Of a stretch of DNA of 64,000 nucleotides, positions 14,177 to 23,068 are shown one piece after another. This stretch comes from Shinella sumterensis. Its GTDB lineage: Bacteria > Pseudomonadota > Alphaproteobacteria > Rhizobiales > Rhizobiaceae. The stretch lies in contig NZ_MYFN02000003.1 of NCBI RefSeq assembly GCF_004514425.2, positions 186,001-250,000 on the forward strand. The letters are read 5' to 3'. The notes beneath the pieces were generated by a model. It worked only from the letters and a program-made list of their open reading frames with translations, was not told the origin of the DNA and made no database searches. The first letter of the stretch is position 1, and every line of letters starts with the position of its first letter. Position numbers and translations under genes: made by a program.

Positions 14177-15004
14177 TCAGCCGGCCATCTTGAACTGCGC
14201 GCTCCTGATCTGCGCCAGCGTGTCGAGGTTCTGGTTGACGCGGCAGTAGAACTCCTCGTCGATGAAGGGCCGCATGATGAAATCGTTGCCGCCGGCCTTG
14301 AGAAACCGCGCGGAAAGCAGCCTGTCCGTCGATGACGAGATGCCGATGATCCGCAGCTGGTGCGAGCCGATGGAGCTGCGGATTCGCCGCGTCAGCTCGA
14401 AGCCGTCGATGTCGGGCATGTTGTAATCGGTGATCATCAGCCCGATATCGGGGTTCGCCTTGAGGAGCGCGAGCGCGGCCGCGCCGTTCTCCGCCACACT
14501 GACGCGGAAGTTGTACCTTTTGAGCCGCGTCGACAGCAGCGCACGGGCCGTGGCGCTGTCATCGACGATCAGCACGTGGTGACTGTGATTGGTCAGGAAG
14601 CGGCAGACGGACTCCGCCAGCATGTCGACGGCGAAGATATTATCCTTCAGGATGTAGTCGACGATCTCCTTGGACAGGAGCTGGTCGCGTGTCGTCTGTT
14701 GGAAGGTGCCGGTGAAGACGATGGTGGGTATGGAGAGGTCGACGAGGTAATTCAGCGCCTCGCCATTCTCCGCGCCCGGCAGGTTGATATTGGAGATCGC
14801 CAGCGTGATCTTCTCGCTGGACTTGTCATAGGCAAGCTCCAGCTCCTCGAAGCTGCGGCAGATCTCCACGTCGATATCGAACAGCTCCTTGAGCCGTTTC
14901 GAGATCATGGATGTGAAGACGTTGGAATCCTCGGCAACGATGATGCGATGATGCGAAAGAGACGCGCCGGAATACTGCATCCCGGAAATGCCGATGAACC
15001 CCAT
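14177..15004 (-). CDS. Double-receiver response regulator without output domain
   Basis: This 275-residue protein contains two receiver domains. The first resembles the first receiver of the neighbouring GGDEF protein (for example IVFTGTFQQTTRDQLLS against LVFTGSFSDATRDQILA), but its phospho-acceptor position reads AISNINLPG, with Asn in place of Asp, so it is probably a non-phosphorylated pseudo-receiver. The second has a normal Asp (ITDYNMPDIDG). AGAAGGCAGATC supports the ATG at 15004. With no output domain, it probably acts by protein-protein contact, possibly tuning the neighbouring cyclase. Confidence 0.85.
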   Translation of the reverse strand: MGFIGISGMQYSGASLSHHRIIVAEDSNVFTSMISKRLKELFDIDVEICRSFEELELAYDKSSEKITLAISNINLPGAENGEALNYLVDLSIPTIVFTGTFQQTTRDQLLSKEIVDYILKDNIFAVDMLAESVCRFLTNHSHHVLIVDDSATARALLSTRLKRYNFRVSVAENGAAALALLKANPDIGLMITDYNMPDIDGFELTRRIRSSIGSHQLRIIGISSSTDRLLSARFLKAGGNDFIMRPFIDEEFYCRVNQNLDTLAQIRSAQFKMAG

Positions 15005-15101
15005 GATCTGCCTTCTTACGTAGATTTTCCCCACGTTAAGGCGTAGATGCATCCCTTTGAGAAAGCGTTAAGTTCCCGTCATGGGAAACCACGGTCGTGG
15101 C

Positions 15102-15365
15102 CTATTTGACCAGCGCCTCGCCGCCTTTGATCTCGACCTCTTCTCCGCCGCCGAGTGCGATGCGGTCGCCATTCGGCATGGTGAGGAAACAGCCGGACGG
15201 GCAGATGGTTTCCGTCGTGCCCGGCTCCAGCGCGATCTCCGCGCGGCTGCCGTCCTCGACGACCACCAGCACCTGCGTCTCGGCATCCTTGTTCGTCACG
15301 GAGGCGGCATTAGCTTGCGCGGTCATTGCGGCCGACACAAGCAACATCATGATCATTCGCTTCAT
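15102..15365 (-). CDS. Small periplasmic protein of unknown function
   Basis: This 87-residue protein starts with a signal peptide (MKRMIMMLLVSAAMTAQANA). The mature part is small, acidic and probably beta-rich, with two cysteines in ICPSGC that could form a disulfide or bind a ligand. It ends with a Gly/Glu-rich segment. The start at 15365 is chosen because it begins the signal peptide; an upstream ATG at 15398 would place charged residues before it. No family is recognised. Confidence 0.75.
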   Translation of the reverse strand: MKRMIMMLLVSAAMTAQANAASVTNKDAETQVLVVVEDGSRAEIALEPGTTETICPSGCFLTMPNGDRIALGGGEEVEIKGGEALVK

Positions 15366-15496
15366 CTTTGCCCGGCGCAACGCGCCGCCCCTCTTCACAC
15401 GCCCTGAAGAACACTATCGCTCCCCGGCGGGATTTGCATGTGTTTTATGAGGGGACGGCTGAATGCAGCGTGAATGCGGCATTCATGTGCCGCAAA

Positions 15497-17974
15497 TCAG
15501 GCATCGGATGGATCCTGCGCGGGCTTGCGGTTGCGCGCGGCGGCCGGTTTCGCCAGCTTGTCCGTCGCCTGTTCGAGAAGCGTCGAAAGAAGGAGAGCCC
15601 CCTCCGGCGAGATCTTGACCGGCACCTCCGGGGCGGCGGGGCCGGACATGGCGATGCCATCAGCGCGGAACCGCTCGAGGATGGCGGCACGCAGTTCGGA
15701 TTTCACGGCCGTACCGTTGAGAATATCGGCAAGGAAGGCGCGGATCTCGAAATCGAGCGTCGCGGCGGAAAAGGCCTGGAAGACGACGACCGGCTCGGGG
15801 TTGCGCAACAGCCCCTGCTGGCCGCGCACGACATCGGCAATGACCTCCTGCACCTGGCGGGGATCGTTGCCGGCGTGAACGCTGAGGGCGATATCGATCC
15901 GGCCGAGCTTGTTGCGATGCGTCCAGTTGCCGACCTGTCCGTTGATCAGCACCGAATTGGGAACGATCACGGTCTGGCGCTGGAACGTCTCGATCTCCGT
16001 GGCGCGCACCGAGATGCGCCGCACGAAGCCCTCCGTCGTTCCCGCCACCACCCAGTCGCCGACCTTGAAGGGGCGTTCGGCCAGCAGGATGAGGCCGGAG
16101 ACGAAGTTCGACACGATGTTCTGGAGGCCGAAACCGATACCGAGCGAGAGGGCACCGGCGACGAGCGCGAGGCTCGACAGGTTGATGCCCGCCGCCGATA
16201 TGCCGATGAGCCCGGCAAGCGCCACGCCGGCATAGCCGACCGCGGTGCGCACGGAATTGCGCACACCCGCATCCACCTGGCTTCGCGCCAGCACGTTGCC
16301 GTCCACCCACTTCTGGAACCAGCGCGTGACGATGAAGCCGAGCGCGAAGAGCACGATCCCCGCAAGGATACCGACCAGCGAGATCGTGATGCTGCCGATG
16401 CGGATTTCCGTGAAGATGCGGTACGCCCAGGACTCGATGTCAGCGATCTGGAAGCCCCACTGCAGAAAGATCATCGGCAGGAAGAGCACGATGATCAGCA
16501 GGTAGATGCTCAAGCCGGATACCAGCCCGATCTGGTCGAGCACGATCGGGCTCAGCCCGAAGCGCTCCTCCAGCCGCTTGCCGACCGCCGTCGCACCAAA
16601 GGCATTGTTTGCGGATACGGCGCGGCCGGACAGGAAGCCGATATACATGGTCACGAGGATTGCGCCCGTCACGACGATTTGCGCCGCCACGAAGCGCGCC
16701 AGGCCGACATAGCCGAGCAGCGATGCCAGGATGAGGCCGAGGCCGGTCAGGACAAGCAGCACGAAGACGGAGCGCGGCCACTGATGACCTTGCGACTCCG
16801 GCGCTTCCCCGCGCCGCAGGACGGGTTGGACAAACGCCGTCACGAGAAGCAGCAAGCCGATGATGATGGAGGCGAAGAAGCTCTTGACCACGGTCAGGAT
16901 GACCGGGGAGCCCAGCGTTTCGCTGATCGTGCCCAGGAAGTAGTCCGCTCCGTTGACAATGACCATGCTGAAGATCAGCAGCCAAAGCAGACGTGCACCA
17001 TGATCGGATACCCGCACCAGCCGCCAGTTCCCGTCGCCCGGCGACAGCACGGCATTGGCAAGCTGGCCCACGAAAAAGATGCCGACCATGACGGCGAGCG
17101 CCACGGCAAGCATTGGAGCGGTGTCAGGCCGCAGGACCTTGAACGCATCCATGAAGAAATAGCTTGTGCCGGCGAAGGCGCCCGCGGCCGCCGTCGGCAG
17201 GACCGTGGACCAGAAGGCGACGGAAAGCCGCGTGATGTAGTGCGGCTTTTCCTGCTGGGCGACGCGCGTGATGTAGGGCGAAAACAGCCGGTAACTGCCC
17301 GTGAGAAGCACAAGGGCCGCCATCAGCGAGAGCGAAACGGCGGCAAGCAGCTGCAACCGCTTGAACTTCCAGACGAACTGGAGCCAGGCCGTCACCGTCC
17401 GCTGCAAGGTGCGCGCCTCCGCATCGATGGCGGTGGCGGCATCGCTGAAGAGGTCGGGCGTTATTTCCGTGCGCTTCAGCAGCGCCTCGCTGAACAGCTG
17501 CCGGCGGATTTCGGTAATCCGGTTGGAAAGCTTCGTTGCCTCGATGGAGAGATTTTCGGCCTCGCCGGTCAATGCATTGATCTGGTTGCGTTCGGCCGAG
17601 AGCTTCTTGCGCTCCTCCACCACGACGGCCGATTCGGCGGGCTCGCCGTCCGCCGGTGGATCGCCGAGCTCCGTCTGCCGTGCCTTGATGGCGTCGAGCC
17701 GCGGGCGCAGCGCCACGGAAATCGCCAGAATGGACCGGTTGAGCGTCTCCGCCTCGACCTTGAGGTCGACAAGGCGGTTATCGTCGGTCTCGTAGGCATC
17801 GACCTGCTTGCGGATGTCGTCGAGCTGCTTGCCGGCGGTGGTGAGGCCGGCATTCGCCTGGTCCAGCTGCGTGCCCACATCCGTCGCGACCGTCGGCGCC
17901 GTCTGGGCACCGGCGGGGGAAGCGGCCAACAGGAAAACCGCAAGAAGAATGGACAGGAGACGGGAGATCGGCAA
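15497..17974 (-). CDS. MscS-family mechanosensitive channel with DUF3772 periplasmic domain
   Basis: This 825-residue inner-membrane protein has a signal peptide (cleaved near A-G-A-Q), then a periplasmic helical DUF3772 region (residues about 30-190) with coiled-coil character. Around ten membrane helices follow, ending in the MscS pore and beta-domain (LGIGFGLQNIVSNFVSGLIL, then ERPFKVGDWV). Such large MscS paralogues release solutes on osmotic downshift. The start is TTG at 17974 with GTGAGG 8 bases upstream; no in-frame ATG fits. The C-terminal tail is cytosolic and Lys/Ala-rich. Confidence 0.92.
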   Translation of the reverse strand: MPISRLLSILLAVFLLAASPAGAQTAPTVATDVGTQLDQANAGLTTAGKQLDDIRKQVDAYETDDNRLVDLKVEAETLNRSILAISVALRPRLDAIKARQTELGDPPADGEPAESAVVVEERKKLSAERNQINALTGEAENLSIEATKLSNRITEIRRQLFSEALLKRTEITPDLFSDAATAIDAEARTLQRTVTAWLQFVWKFKRLQLLAAVSLSLMAALVLLTGSYRLFSPYITRVAQQEKPHYITRLSVAFWSTVLPTAAAGAFAGTSYFFMDAFKVLRPDTAPMLAVALAVMVGIFFVGQLANAVLSPGDGNWRLVRVSDHGARLLWLLIFSMVIVNGADYFLGTISETLGSPVILTVVKSFFASIIIGLLLLVTAFVQPVLRRGEAPESQGHQWPRSVFVLLVLTGLGLILASLLGYVGLARFVAAQIVVTGAILVTMYIGFLSGRAVSANNAFGATAVGKRLEERFGLSPIVLDQIGLVSGLSIYLLIIVLFLPMIFLQWGFQIADIESWAYRIFTEIRIGSITISLVGILAGIVLFALGFIVTRWFQKWVDGNVLARSQVDAGVRNSVRTAVGYAGVALAGLIGISAAGINLSSLALVAGALSLGIGFGLQNIVSNFVSGLILLAERPFKVGDWVVAGTTEGFVRRISVRATEIETFQRQTVIVPNSVLINGQVGNWTHRNKLGRIDIALSVHAGNDPRQVQEVIADVVRGQQGLLRNPEPVVVFQAFSAATLDFEIRAFLADILNGTAVKSELRAAILERFRADGIAMSGPAAPEVPVKISPEGALLLSTLLEQATDKLAKPAAARNRKPAQDPSDA

Positions 17975-18075
17975 CGGGCCATCCTCACTGAACGGAAACA
18001 GGCGACTTCGCAGACGCGCGAACGAACACCCTTCTAGCCATGAATGCGGCCATTTTAAATGGGGCCGCCCGGCGC

Positions 18076-18627
18076 CTAGAAGCCCGCGTCCGGCTGGGCG
18101 AGATAGATTTCCTCCTGCGGCGTCGAGACGCGGCCGAGATAGGCATTGCGATGGGGAAAGCGGCCGAACTCGGCGATCACGTCGCGATGGCGGATGGCAT
18201 AATCGAGATACATGGCATCGCCATGCGCCTCGAACAACTGCACCGAGCGGTCCTGATCGGCCAGCGATTCAGAATGTTCGAAGGGCATGTAGAAGAAGTG
18301 GCGGCGCCCGTAATCGACCTCTTGGTCCGCCCCGGCATCCAGAGCCAGCCGCGCTTCCCTGAGCGCCAGCCAGTCGGTCGCGAAGGCCATGGGCGATGCG
18401 CGATACATGTTGCGCGGAAACTGGTCGAGCACGATGATGGCCGCCAGCCGCGCCTCGGGGCTCGCACGCCATTGCGGCCCGACACCGCGCGATAGCGCCA
18501 GATGCGTGGCGGCGAATTGCCCGTGGACCCATGCATCGAGTTCCGGCGTGGAATTCCACCAGTTCTCGGCCGTCAGCGTATCGCACCAATAGGCAACCAC
18601 CTCTTCCGGTCGCTTGATATCCGTCAT
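18076..18627 (-). CDS. DUF924 family protein
   Basis: This 183-residue soluble protein is of the DUF924 group, which has a TPR-like helical fold and no established function. Typical segments are VVAYWCDTLTAENWWNSTPE near the N-terminus, IIVLDQFPRNMYR, and FFYMPFEHSESLADQDRSV. GGAGG 7 bases upstream supports the ATG at 18627. It is followed downstream by the MscS gene and preceded by the acyltransferase gene, all on the same strand but with separate spacing. Confidence 0.9.
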   Translation of the reverse strand: MTDIKRPEEVVAYWCDTLTAENWWNSTPELDAWVHGQFAATHLALSRGVGPQWRASPEARLAAIIVLDQFPRNMYRASPMAFATDWLALREARLALDAGADQEVDYGRRHFFYMPFEHSESLADQDRSVQLFEAHGDAMYLDYAIRHRDVIAEFGRFPHRNAYLGRVSTPQEEIYLAQPDAGF

Positions 18628-18713
18628 GCCTGGTCCTCCATTCGGTTCGGGAGGCAATATGGCGAACGAGGCCCGCGAGGCAAGGGCGTTTGCCGGCATT
18701 CGGCACAAAGGCG

Positions 18714-19769
18714 CTAGGCGATCTGCTGGCGTCGTTGCCGCAGGCCTACAAATGCTCGGAAGCCCCGTGTCATGGGCTGTTCGACCACAAGATAGGTCAG
18801 ACAGCCCACCGCCACCACCGCAGCCATGGCGAAGGGGCGATAGATCAATTGCTGGGCGACCGGCGACAGCGGGAGGCGCGACAGCACGAGACCGCAGGCC
18901 GACAGCACGATCGTGTGGGTCATGTAGATCGAATAGGACGCGTTCCCGAGAAAATGCATGATCCGGCTGTGCCGCAGCGCGCCCGCGCGCTCGAGATACA
19001 TGCTGCCGCAGACGATCATGGCGGCGGGGATACCCCAGGTGATCACGCGGTCGATATCCTGCACAGATGGCTCGAACACGGCGGACAGCACCAGCCAGGC
19101 AACACCGCCCGCAACCAGCAGGGCCGACGGCAGAACGCCGATCTGCCCGGCGGTCCTGTAGCCGGCCGCGATCACGAGGCCGAACAGGAACTCGAGCAGA
19201 TAAGGCTCCGTGTAGAACGAGAGCGAACCGGTCGGATGCAGGACAGCTCCTATGAGCACAAGTGCGCCGAAGGCAAGAGCGACCGCAACGATCCGCAGGC
19301 GCACCGCAAGCAGAAGCACCACGCTGAACAGGAGGTAGAAGAACATCTCGGCATTGATCGTCCAGCCGGGCACGAAAACCGGATAGAGATGCCCTCTCAG
19401 ATCGGGATGCTCCCAGGGAAGGAACAGCAGCGACGCTGCGACATGCGCACCATCGAAATGCCCGTTGCTGACGGCCCAGGGGAACGCGACCATGATCAGC
19501 GTGATGAACAGTGTGATGAGCATATACATCGGCACGATGCGCAACGCCCGCTTCAGCAGGAAATCACCCGGCGTCAGGTTCTTGTCCACCGTCGAAAGCC
19601 ACATGACCACGCCGGAGATGACGAAGAAAATGTCGACACCAGATCCGAGTGCCTGCGGGGACCATCCGTGATAACCGAGCCGCGCCAGCGGCGCCTGGTA
19701 GTGGACCATCACGACCAAAAGCGCGGCGACAGCTCGCAGATACTGAAGAGATCGAAGCTCGTTCGGCAT
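18714..19769 (-). CDS. Acyltransferase 3 (OafA/YrhL) family membrane protein
   Basis: This protein of about 351 residues has around ten membrane helices. It begins NELRSLQYLRAVAALLVVMV with the family's conserved R-x-x-A-x-x-x-V and His in VVMVHYQ; SGVDIFFVISGVVMW is the second hallmark. Members move acyl groups across the membrane onto surface polysaccharides. The ATG at 19769 has AGGA about 9 bases upstream; an in-frame GTG at 19829 is less likely. No polysaccharide genes are adjacent, so the target is unknown. Confidence 0.88.
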   Translation of the reverse strand: MPNELRSLQYLRAVAALLVVMVHYQAPLARLGYHGWSPQALGSGVDIFFVISGVVMWLSTVDKNLTPGDFLLKRALRIVPMYMLITLFITLIMVAFPWAVSNGHFDGAHVAASLLFLPWEHPDLRGHLYPVFVPGWTINAEMFFYLLFSVVLLLAVRLRIVAVALAFGALVLIGAVLHPTGSLSFYTEPYLLEFLFGLVIAAGYRTAGQIGVLPSALLVAGGVAWLVLSAVFEPSVQDIDRVITWGIPAAMIVCGSMYLERAGALRHSRIMHFLGNASYSIYMTHTIVLSACGLVLSRLPLSPVAQQLIYRPFAMAAVVAVGCLTYLVVEQPMTRGFRAFVGLRQRRQQIA

Positions 19770-20022
19770 GAAACACAATCCTGACTGTTCATCGGCGCGA
19801 TGCCGGAACGTCAGATTGTTCGCCTTCACCTTTCATGCAAGCGGAAAGGCACAACCAGAGGGAAATGCCCGGTCGCATGGTAAATTCCGCTGCCGCAGCG
19901 AAAATCGGCCCGTGATTCCGTCTTGTTCAGACACACAATTGTCGCAGCGTTAGGAACAGCTTTACCAACCAACTCGGGGACCGTCCTCCCTGCCGCGCGG
20001 AGCGAACACGCACAAACGACAA
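19770..20022. other. Gene-free stretch upstream of the acyltransferase
   Basis: No gene is supported here. The sequence is less GC-rich than its surroundings and probably contains the acyltransferase promoter. I see no clear repeat or operator. Confidence 0.5.
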
Positions 20023-20040
20023 AGGCGCCATAAGGCGCCT
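20023..20040 (-). terminator. Stem-loop downstream of tRNA-Lys
   Basis: AGGCGCC and GGCGCCT form a perfect 7-bp stem with a 4-base loop (ATAA), about 58 bases beyond the tRNA 3' end. On the minus strand it is followed by TTGTCGTTTG, a modest T-rich tail, so it probably ends the tRNA transcript. Confidence 0.65.
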
Positions 20041-20097
20041 CGGACATGATCATTTTCTGAGAAAGCGCGTTGGTAGAAATGCGCTAAGTAATTGATT

Positions 20098-20173
<76 letters not shown>

Positions 20174-20177
20174 ACTT

Positions 20178-20230
20178 GACCGCTCCAGCGGTCTGACGGG
20201 GCGTATAAAGACGTTCTCGGACCTTGTCCA
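20178..20230 (-). promoter_or_regulatory. tRNA-Lys promoter and leader hairpin
   Basis: On the minus strand, TGGACA (20225-20230) and TATACG (20202-20207) are spaced by 17 bases, a good sigma-70 pair. Between promoter and tRNA lies a perfect hairpin, GACCGC-TCCA-GCGGTC (20178-20193), likely a processing leader. Confidence 0.65.
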
Positions 20231-20290
20231 TACCGCATCGGAAAAAATCTGCGTCCGTGGGCAAATTTCTTCCGCAGCGCAAAAATACCG

Positions 20291-21223
20291 TCACAAATCC
20301 AGCGTTCCCGAGGCGATACGAACGGCCTCGCCGCCGATACGTGCGCCGGCGATCGTTCCGCCGGCCACATCGAGGTGCAGATGAATATGCGAGGGGCGGC
20401 CCATCTCGACGCCCTGCTCGATCAGGTAGGGATGATGACCGTCCATCAGCCCGTCGAAGAAGTGGATCGCACCCGACATCGCCGCCACGGCCGCGCCCGT
20501 GGCCGGATCCTCCGCAATGCCCATGTCGGGCGCGAACATGCGCGTGTGGAATTTCGCATTGTGGTTCACGCCGCCGCGGCAATAGAGATAGGCGGCAGCA
20601 AGCCGCCCTTCCGCGAAGGGGACGCAGCGCTCCCAGAGCGCGGGATCGAACTCCACGGCACCGGCCGCGGCAAGATCGTGCACGGGGATCATGACGAAGG
20701 CCACCCCCGCGCTCCAGAGCGACGGCACATGGTTCTCGAAACCGATCTGCCCGGGCTTGAGGCTGAACGCATCGGCAAGCGCCTGCCGGTCGAACGTGGC
20801 GTCGAGCTGCGCGGATTTGCGCGGCAGGTCGAATTCGGCGAAGGCCGCTTTCCCGCCGCCGAGCCGCACCGCACAGCGCACCGGCCCGACATTCTCCTCC
20901 AGCACGCAGACCTGATCGCGCTGCCCGGCGGCCTCCCCGGCCGATTCCGCGATGGCGATGGCTGCGCCCACCGTCGGATGGCCCGCGAACGGCAGTTCGC
21001 GGCCCGGCGTGAAAATGCGCAGCCGCGCCGTATGCGCCGGGTTCTCCGCCGCCTTGACGAACACCGTTTCGGAAAGGTTGAACTCGCCGGCTATGCGCTG
21101 CATCGTGCCGTCGTCCAGATCGTCGGCGTCGAAGACGACCGCCAGCGGATTGCCGGCAAGGCGTGTATCGGTGAAGACGTCGTAAAGGGCGTAGCGACGG
21201 GACAAGGCATTCTCCCTGTTCAT
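20291..21223 (-). CDS. PhzF family isomerase
   Basis: This 310-residue protein has the PhzF/diaminopimelate-epimerase-like fold. Signatures are TRLAGNPLAVVFDA near the start, the conserved catalytic Glu in NLSETVFV, ELPFAGHPTVGAA, and AEDPATGAAVAAM near the C-terminus. PhzF itself isomerises a dihydroanthranilate in phenazine synthesis, but no phenazine genes are nearby, so this is one of the many general PhzF-like enzymes of unknown substrate. The start at 21223 follows CAGG. Confidence 0.92.
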   Translation of the reverse strand: MNRENALSRRYALYDVFTDTRLAGNPLAVVFDADDLDDGTMQRIAGEFNLSETVFVKAAENPAHTARLRIFTPGRELPFAGHPTVGAAIAIAESAGEAAGQRDQVCVLEENVGPVRCAVRLGGGKAAFAEFDLPRKSAQLDATFDRQALADAFSLKPGQIGFENHVPSLWSAGVAFVMIPVHDLAAAGAVEFDPALWERCVPFAEGRLAAAYLYCRGGVNHNAKFHTRMFAPDMGIAEDPATGAAVAAMSGAIHFFDGLMDGHHPYLIEQGVEMGRPSHIHLHLDVAGGTIAGARIGGEAVRIASGTLDL

Positions 21224-21298
21224 TTTTTGCCTGAACACATGCACCCAAACCTGCCCGAGCTTCCAACCGCGGGCAAGCGGAAATGATGCCGGTGCCTG

Positions 21299-22405
21299 TC
21301 AGACATCCAGCGTCATGACGACGGGGCAATGATCGGACGCCTTCGGACGGTCCCAGCCCACGCGCGGATAACGCTCCACCTCCTGCCCCGGCGGAAACAG
21401 CGTGCGGAACGGCTGGCCGGCGCGAATGATCTCCGGCACGCGATGGGCGTTGCGCTCGGCAAGCGATGGCGAAAGCCAGATGTAATCGAGCTGGCAGAGA
21501 TGGCGCTCCTCCGGCCCCCGGCTGTGATAGAGCGTCCAGCGGTCATCGACGGGACGGCGCAGCATGGGGTTCACCGCAAACCCATCCGCGGTGAACGTGT
21601 CGAGCGCGCTCAGCGGTTCCTTTTGCGGGATGAAGCGGTAGCCGCTGCGCCGGTCGCCTTCGATGGCGAGCTTTTCCTGATAATCGTTCATGTCGCCGCA
21701 GATGGCGAAGGCCTTGTCGGCGGTTTTCCCGACGCCGAAGCGATTCTCGATGATGCGGCGCACGGCCCGCGCCTCGGCGATCCTGACCGGCATGGTCGAT
21801 TGCCGGCCATCCATGCCGTCGCGCCCCGGCCCCATCGACTTGAAATGCACGACGTAAAGCGTCAGCGGACGCCCGCCGATGCGCAGGTCCAGTTCCAGGC
21901 AATCGCGCTTGAAGACCCTGTCATCGGGATTGAAGCCTGCGGCGGGATCAGCCGTGTGCAGATCGAAATCGCGATAGGTCACGCCGGCATGGCTGCGGAT
22001 GTCGACGCATTCGATCCGCTGCCCGTCACGCGTCTCCTCGCGCATGAGCACACAGACGTCGATGCCGCGGCTGTCATTGCCCTCTATGAGGTATTTCTGC
22101 CGGTAGCCGTTGCCCACCATGCGGAACAGGTAGCCGTATTCGAAAGCCTGCAGCGCCGCCATGTTGTCCATTTCCTGCAGGCACAGGATATCGGCATCCG
22201 CATCCGCGATCGCCAGGGCAGAATGCTGGCGCGCATCGTCGGTGAGCGCGATGGTGCGCGCCTCCTCCAGCCGCTGGTATTCGGCCTCGTTACGGATATC
22301 GAACAGCCGCAGGACGCGATCCTGCCGGACCTGGTTGCGGAAACCGGTATAATCGAAGCGTGTGAGGAGATTTTCGATATTGAAGGTGGCGAGGCGGAGC
22401 GACAT
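21299..22405 (-). CDS. Endonuclease/exonuclease/phosphatase family protein
   Basis: This 368-residue metal-dependent phosphoesterase fold protein begins LRLATFNIENLL (metal-binding Asn), continues with CLQEMDN (metal-binding Glu) and ICGDMNDY (catalytic Asp-x-Asn), and ends ASDHCPVVMTLD (catalytic Asp-His). All residues of the DNase-I-like active site are present. AAAGGA lies directly before the ATG. There is no signal peptide, so it is cytosolic. The substrate (DNA, phosphoinositide or other) cannot be told. Confidence 0.9.
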   Translation of the reverse strand: MSLRLATFNIENLLTRFDYTGFRNQVRQDRVLRLFDIRNEAEYQRLEEARTIALTDDARQHSALAIADADADILCLQEMDNMAALQAFEYGYLFRMVGNGYRQKYLIEGNDSRGIDVCVLMREETRDGQRIECVDIRSHAGVTYRDFDLHTADPAAGFNPDDRVFKRDCLELDLRIGGRPLTLYVVHFKSMGPGRDGMDGRQSTMPVRIAEARAVRRIIENRFGVGKTADKAFAICGDMNDYQEKLAIEGDRRSGYRFIPQKEPLSALDTFTADGFAVNPMLRRPVDDRWTLYHSRGPEERHLCQLDYIWLSPSLAERNAHRVPEIIRAGQPFRTLFPPGQEVERYPRVGWDRPKASDHCPVVMTLDV

Positions 22406-22517
22406 GGGGTCCTTTCGGCAATGCCGGCGAAGTGTAACCGCCTGCCCGGCAATGGAAAGCGTCTTTTCGGTCCGTGCACAACCGGTCGGCCCGGAGCCGT
22501 GACCGGGCGGCAAAAGG

Positions 22518-22934
22518 CTAGAGCGTCGTCAGAAGCAGGCTCGTTTCGGATTTCGAAACCCCGTCCATGGCCCGGATGCCGCGCAGCACGCGCTCGAAGG
22601 TGACGAGGTTTTCCGCTCGAAGATCCGCGACGAGGTCCCACGCACCGTTGGTGGTATGCAGGGCATGCACCTCCGGGATGCCGCGCAATGCCTTGATGAC
22701 GGCTAGTGTCTTCTGCCCGGTGATCTCGATCATCGTGACCGCGCGCACGGCGTGCGGATCATCCGCCTCCGAAACCCGCACCGTGAAGCCGGAAATGATG
22801 CCCGCACGCGTCAGCCGCTCGATGCGGTTCTGCACCGTACCGCGCGAAACATTGAGCGCCGTCGCCAGCGCCGACAATGACGCACGGCCATCCTTGCGCA
22901 ACAGCGCGAGAAGCTTTTGATCGATCGTATCCAT
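22518..22934 (-). CDS. Lrp/AsnC family transcriptional regulator
   Basis: This 138-residue regulator has an N-terminal helix-turn-helix (DQKLLALLRKDGRASLSALA, then NVSRGTVQNRIERL) and a C-terminal RAM ligand domain. It is divergent from the M20/RocB-like peptidase gene with about 130 bases between the starts, so it probably senses an amino acid and controls that gene. The start ATG at 22934 follows AGG within a suitable distance. Confidence 0.9.
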   Translation of the reverse strand: MDTIDQKLLALLRKDGRASLSALATALNVSRGTVQNRIERLTRAGIISGFTVRVSEADDPHAVRAVTMIEITGQKTLAVIKALRGIPEVHALHTTNGAWDLVADLRAENLVTFERVLRGIRAMDGVSKSETSLLLTTL

Positions 22935-23068
22935 GGGAAACCTGACGAAATGACAATCTCTCATGACAGAATGCCAGAAATTCGCACAATTCATACAGGG
23001 ATTTGGCGTTTTGCCTGCCTTCATCCTCGGCTAGCGTTCTCATCATGACAACGCTGACGACAGGCGCT

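Noticed and set aside
15368-18037. 889-codon open frame opposite the MscS-type channel
   Set aside because: His/Arg/Asp-rich shadow of a membrane-protein gene, without a plausible start.
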